From a bacterium (GTDB lineage: Bacteria > Bdellovibrionota > UBA1018): 64,000 bases of DNA. The DNA is taken from NCBI GenBank assembly GCA_019751945.1, contig JAIEMT010000014.1, positions 118,686-182,685 of the forward strand, read 5' to 3'. The position numbers and the translations under genes were made by a program. Positions 61,818 to 64,000 of the stretch are shown here, piece after piece. The notes beneath the pieces were generated by a model. That model made no database searches, was not told where the DNA came from, and saw nothing but the letters and a program-made list of their open reading frames with translations. The first letter of the stretch is position 1; every line of letters starts with the position of its first letter.

Positions 61818-63914
61818 TTAATCCGCATTAAAGGCTGCAGCCGGGACAGTGTAGCTTCCCGTGTAGCGAATAATTTGGCTCAGACGAAGTTCGTCCACCA
61901 CGCCGGTGAGACGATACTTGCTGCTCGTGCTTGCGCCTTGGCCGACGCGGAAATCTGCCTGATTGGCAAAGAGTTTGGTTTTACCCACGCTGCCAATGGT
62001 GCCGCTGGCTTTTTGAGCGCCGTCCACAAAGATGCGGACTTCACCCATATTGAAGGTGACCGCGACATGGTAGAACTTCGAAGTATCCAAATTCATAGCC
62101 GGAGTTGTGATGGAACGAGTGGTACGGCCATTGGAGCTTCCAACGAAGCGAACTTTGAACCGGTTATTGCTTTCTCTTTGTAAACGCACTTCCCAGCTGA
62201 AGTTTGGCGAAGCAGCGCTTTGAGACATCAAGACCGAGTAAGTTTTCGTAATCGAGAACTTCACTCGAGCTTCTGCAGTAAGCTTTCCGCCACTTGCAAT
62301 CATCGCTAAGCTGGACGACATCGGAGCAGCGACTGCGCTGCTGGTGGTGAGGTTCAATCCTTGCTTAAATGCGCCGTTTACAGCACTAGTGCCCGAGTTC
62401 GTCACAAGATTATTGTGATACGAGCCTGCCAGGAGGCTGCTATCGGTGGTGAGGGTGGGGGAGTCGAAGTGATAAAGAGCGAGGGTGTTTGCGCTCTGTT
62501 GAGTCCAGCTGACAGATGCAGCTTTGCTCACATTGCCAGCGGCATCGGTAGCGCGGACTTGTAAGGTGTTGTTCCCGTTCGGGACTGAGGTCATGTTCAG
62601 CGGCGAAGCGCAGTTTGCGAATGCAGCCGAGTTCAAGCTGCAGCTGTAAACCACGCCGGCTTCATCCGAACCGAAGGCAAAACTAGCAGTCGATTGTAAG
62701 TTCGGGCTTACCGGAGCACTTGAAATCGCTACAACAGGAGCGCGGGTATCGCGAACCCATTGAACGCTGATGCCGCCGGATTGGCTACCATCGCCGCTTT
62801 GTTGCGCCACTTGCATGGCATAGCTGCCGTCTCGAGACTTATTCACGACAAAGCTAAACGAAGAACCCGTGCAATACTGTGCGAGCTTCCCACCGGTGAC
62901 TTCGTAGCTGCTGACATCACCCGAGAGCACGACGACGTAGCCGTTATTGCAGGAACCGCTGACGACAATCTGGTTGCCGTTTGAAGGATAAGAAGCCACG
63001 CTCGGCGAGAGAACGGCCGGTGCGGTTGGAATTCCAGAGTTCTTCTGCCAGCTCAAGTTCACGGCCGATGAAGCATTACCTGCCAGATCGACTTGTTTGA
63101 GTTGGAAGGAGTACGCGCCGTCCACTTTTTTGGAAACAGTGAAACCAAAGGTTTGGTTCGAAGCGCAGTTCACGACTTGGGCGTCATCGCCGGAGAGTTG
63201 AACCAATTGGCCGGCGGTGCAAGAGCCTGCGATGGAGAAGCTGCCGCTCGAAGCGTAGGGGCTGATGACTGGCGAGATAATCACTGGTGCCGACGGAACG
63301 GCCGTCATGCGAACCCATTCAAAAGAAACAGGCGCTGAAGTCATGCCCGTTTCTTCGTTTGTTTGAGTGACCGAGTAACTGTAGCTGTCGTCTTGGTTGA
63401 CGTCGCTGATGTTCATGACGAAGTTGCCGCTATTGGGGCAAGTCATCGAGAAATCTGCATCGCCATCGAGGTCCACAGTGTAACCTGCGATACAAGAGCC
63501 TTGAATTGAAACTTCATTGCCATTGGTGTGAATCACACTCGAAGCCGGGCTGGCCAGAACAGGAGAAGCCGGAATCGAGGTATCTCGTATCCACGAGAAG
63601 CTCACTCCCTCAGAGGAGTTTCCAGCGTTGTCAACGGCCACGATTTTGAAATCATAGTTTCCGTCTTTTGCTTTATTGACGGCAAAGCCAAAGTTTGAAG
63701 CTGCGCAGTTTGCAATTTGTGAATCGGCGCCACTTAAATGAATGACTGTGCCGGTTTCACAAGACCCTTGAAGGTTTAAGACCAAGTCACCCGAAGTAAA
63801 GGGGCTTAGGCCTGGAGCTGTGAAAGCCACCGCTTCAGGAGCTTGGGTGTCGCGAATCCATTGCAGATGAACGGAAGGAGGGCGGAGTGCTAAACTTAGT
63901 TGAAATTGCAGCAT
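61818..63914 (-). CDS. Repeat-rich surface protein with C-terminal LamG-like domain
   Basis: 698 residues. Five to six Ig-like units of about 90 residues each carry a cysteine pair ('VQGSC..' and '..NCA') and end in 'SWIRDT' type motifs. From about 490 a concanavalin-like LamG domain follows ('LALYHFDSPTLTTDSS', 'FRVGQGASTSSKYRLTGVVDELRL'). Both module types are used in adhesion or glycan binding. A ribosome site (GGTGAGG) precedes the ATG, yet the protein has no signal peptide and starts mid-repeat ('SVHLQWIRDTQAP'), so the 5' part may be lost. Confidence 0.8.
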   Translation of the reverse strand: MLQFQLSLALRPPSVHLQWIRDTQAPEAVAFTAPGLSPFTSGDLVLNLQGSCETGTVIHLSGADSQIANCAASNFGFAVNKAKDGNYDFKIVAVDNAGNSSEGVSFSWIRDTSIPASPVLASPASSVIHTNGNEVSIQGSCIAGYTVDLDGDADFSMTCPNSGNFVMNISDVNQDDSYSYSVTQTNEETGMTSAPVSFEWVRMTAVPSAPVIISPVISPYASSGSFSIAGSCTAGQLVQLSGDDAQVVNCASNQTFGFTVSKKVDGAYSFQLKQVDLAGNASSAVNLSWQKNSGIPTAPAVLSPSVASYPSNGNQIVVSGSCNNGYVVVLSGDVSSYEVTGGKLAQYCTGSSFSFVVNKSRDGSYAMQVAQQSGDGSQSGGISVQWVRDTRAPVVAISSAPVSPNLQSTASFAFGSDEAGVVYSCSLNSAAFANCASPLNMTSVPNGNNTLQVRATDAAGNVSKAASVSWTQQSANTLALYHFDSPTLTTDSSLLAGSYHNNLVTNSGTSAVNGAFKQGLNLTTSSAVAAPMSSSLAMIASGGKLTAEARVKFSITKTYSVLMSQSAASPNFSWEVRLQRESNNRFKVRFVGSSNGRTTRSITTPAMNLDTSKFYHVAVTFNMGEVRIFVDGAQKASGTIGSVGKTKLFANQADFRVGQGASTSSKYRLTGVVDELRLSQIIRYTGSYTVPAAAFNAD

Positions 63915-63974
63915 GACCTCACCGCGTTTAGAATGGGTTCACCAGAATCCAAACATAAACGAGGGAGATCACGC

Positions 63975-64000
63975 ATGAGTTTGAAGCTATACAAGAAGGC
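63975..64000 (+). CDS. Start of a gene cut by the window edge
   Basis: An ATG at 63975 with GAGGGAGAT ideally placed upstream opens a frame reading MSLKLYKK to the end of the window. Only eight codons are visible. It diverges from the repeat-protein gene. Confidence 0.4.

Overview
The window is a gene-dense stretch (coding on both strands, mostly overlapping or near-abutting genes) from the chromosome of a Gram-negative bacterium. A GltG/AgmX-type gliding protein beside a TolQ/TolR motor, many secreted and outer-membrane proteins, PilZ proteins and bacterial-type housekeeping genes suggest a Bdellovibrionota or Myxococcota (former Deltaproteobacteria) lineage. That placement is inference; no rRNA is present to settle it. 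I saw no tRNA, rRNA, CRISPR array, prophage or classical IS transposase.

Layout. 1-6.1 kb: a truncated TPR protein, a small secreted protein and an FHA/TM/AgmX-PglI protein facing an ExbD-ExbD-ExbB motor operon. 6.2-13.4 kb: trxA, gmhA, an RDD membrane protein, polA, a FecR-domain surface protein and an SGNH-like membrane protein. 13.4-23.6 kb: one long minus-strand run, yceD-rpmF-fabH-fabD-fabG-acpP-fabF-rpiB-glyA-nrdR-nusB followed by four poorly known genes; it starts at a TTGACT-type promoter with a TTACCAA direct repeat before the first ATG, and it lacks plsX. 23.6-31.3 kb: a nagA-like gene, a histone-H1-like zinc-motif protein, a mobile-looking repeat carrying a four-helix-bundle gene, an HtrA protease, a thiolase/CoA-transferase operon and a methyltransferase. 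31.3-37.9 kb: a G-quadruplex-prone spacer, a VWA-like lipoprotein, a GYF2-PilZ protein, a lipase, pyrE, ubiE/menG and a CPBP-like membrane protein.

37.9-53.8 kb is the most remarkable region: thirteen plus-strand genes, nearly all overlapping by 4-47 bases. They encode a lipid kinase, an SDR, a two-part protein whose C-terminal half resembles acyl-ACP reductase, a BtaA/DUF3419-like aminocarboxypropyl transferase, a formyltransferase-like protein, an alpha/beta hydrolase, an AMP-forming ligase, a UbiA-like prenyltransferase, a rifampicin-phosphotransferase-like dikinase, an ABC ATPase and FtsX/MacB permease, a LolA-like carrier and an outer-membrane barrel. I read this as a pathway that makes an unknown lipid and moves it to the outer membrane. 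53.8-64 kb: a bacterioferritin-like protein, a minus-strand signalling operon (PilZ-fused alpha-oxoamine synthase, 7TM sensor kinase, response regulator with cyclase-like domain), typA and a repeat-rich surface protein.

Three signals deserve most attention. First, a repeat family with long inverted-repeat ends occurs twice, one copy with a four-helix-bundle (23S intervening-sequence type) gene and one without; each sits exactly between two convergent stop codons. Second, the 13-gene lipid cluster. Third, the PilZ-synthase/7TM-kinase/regulator operon, whose layout recalls the CqsA/LqsA alpha-hydroxyketone signalling systems.
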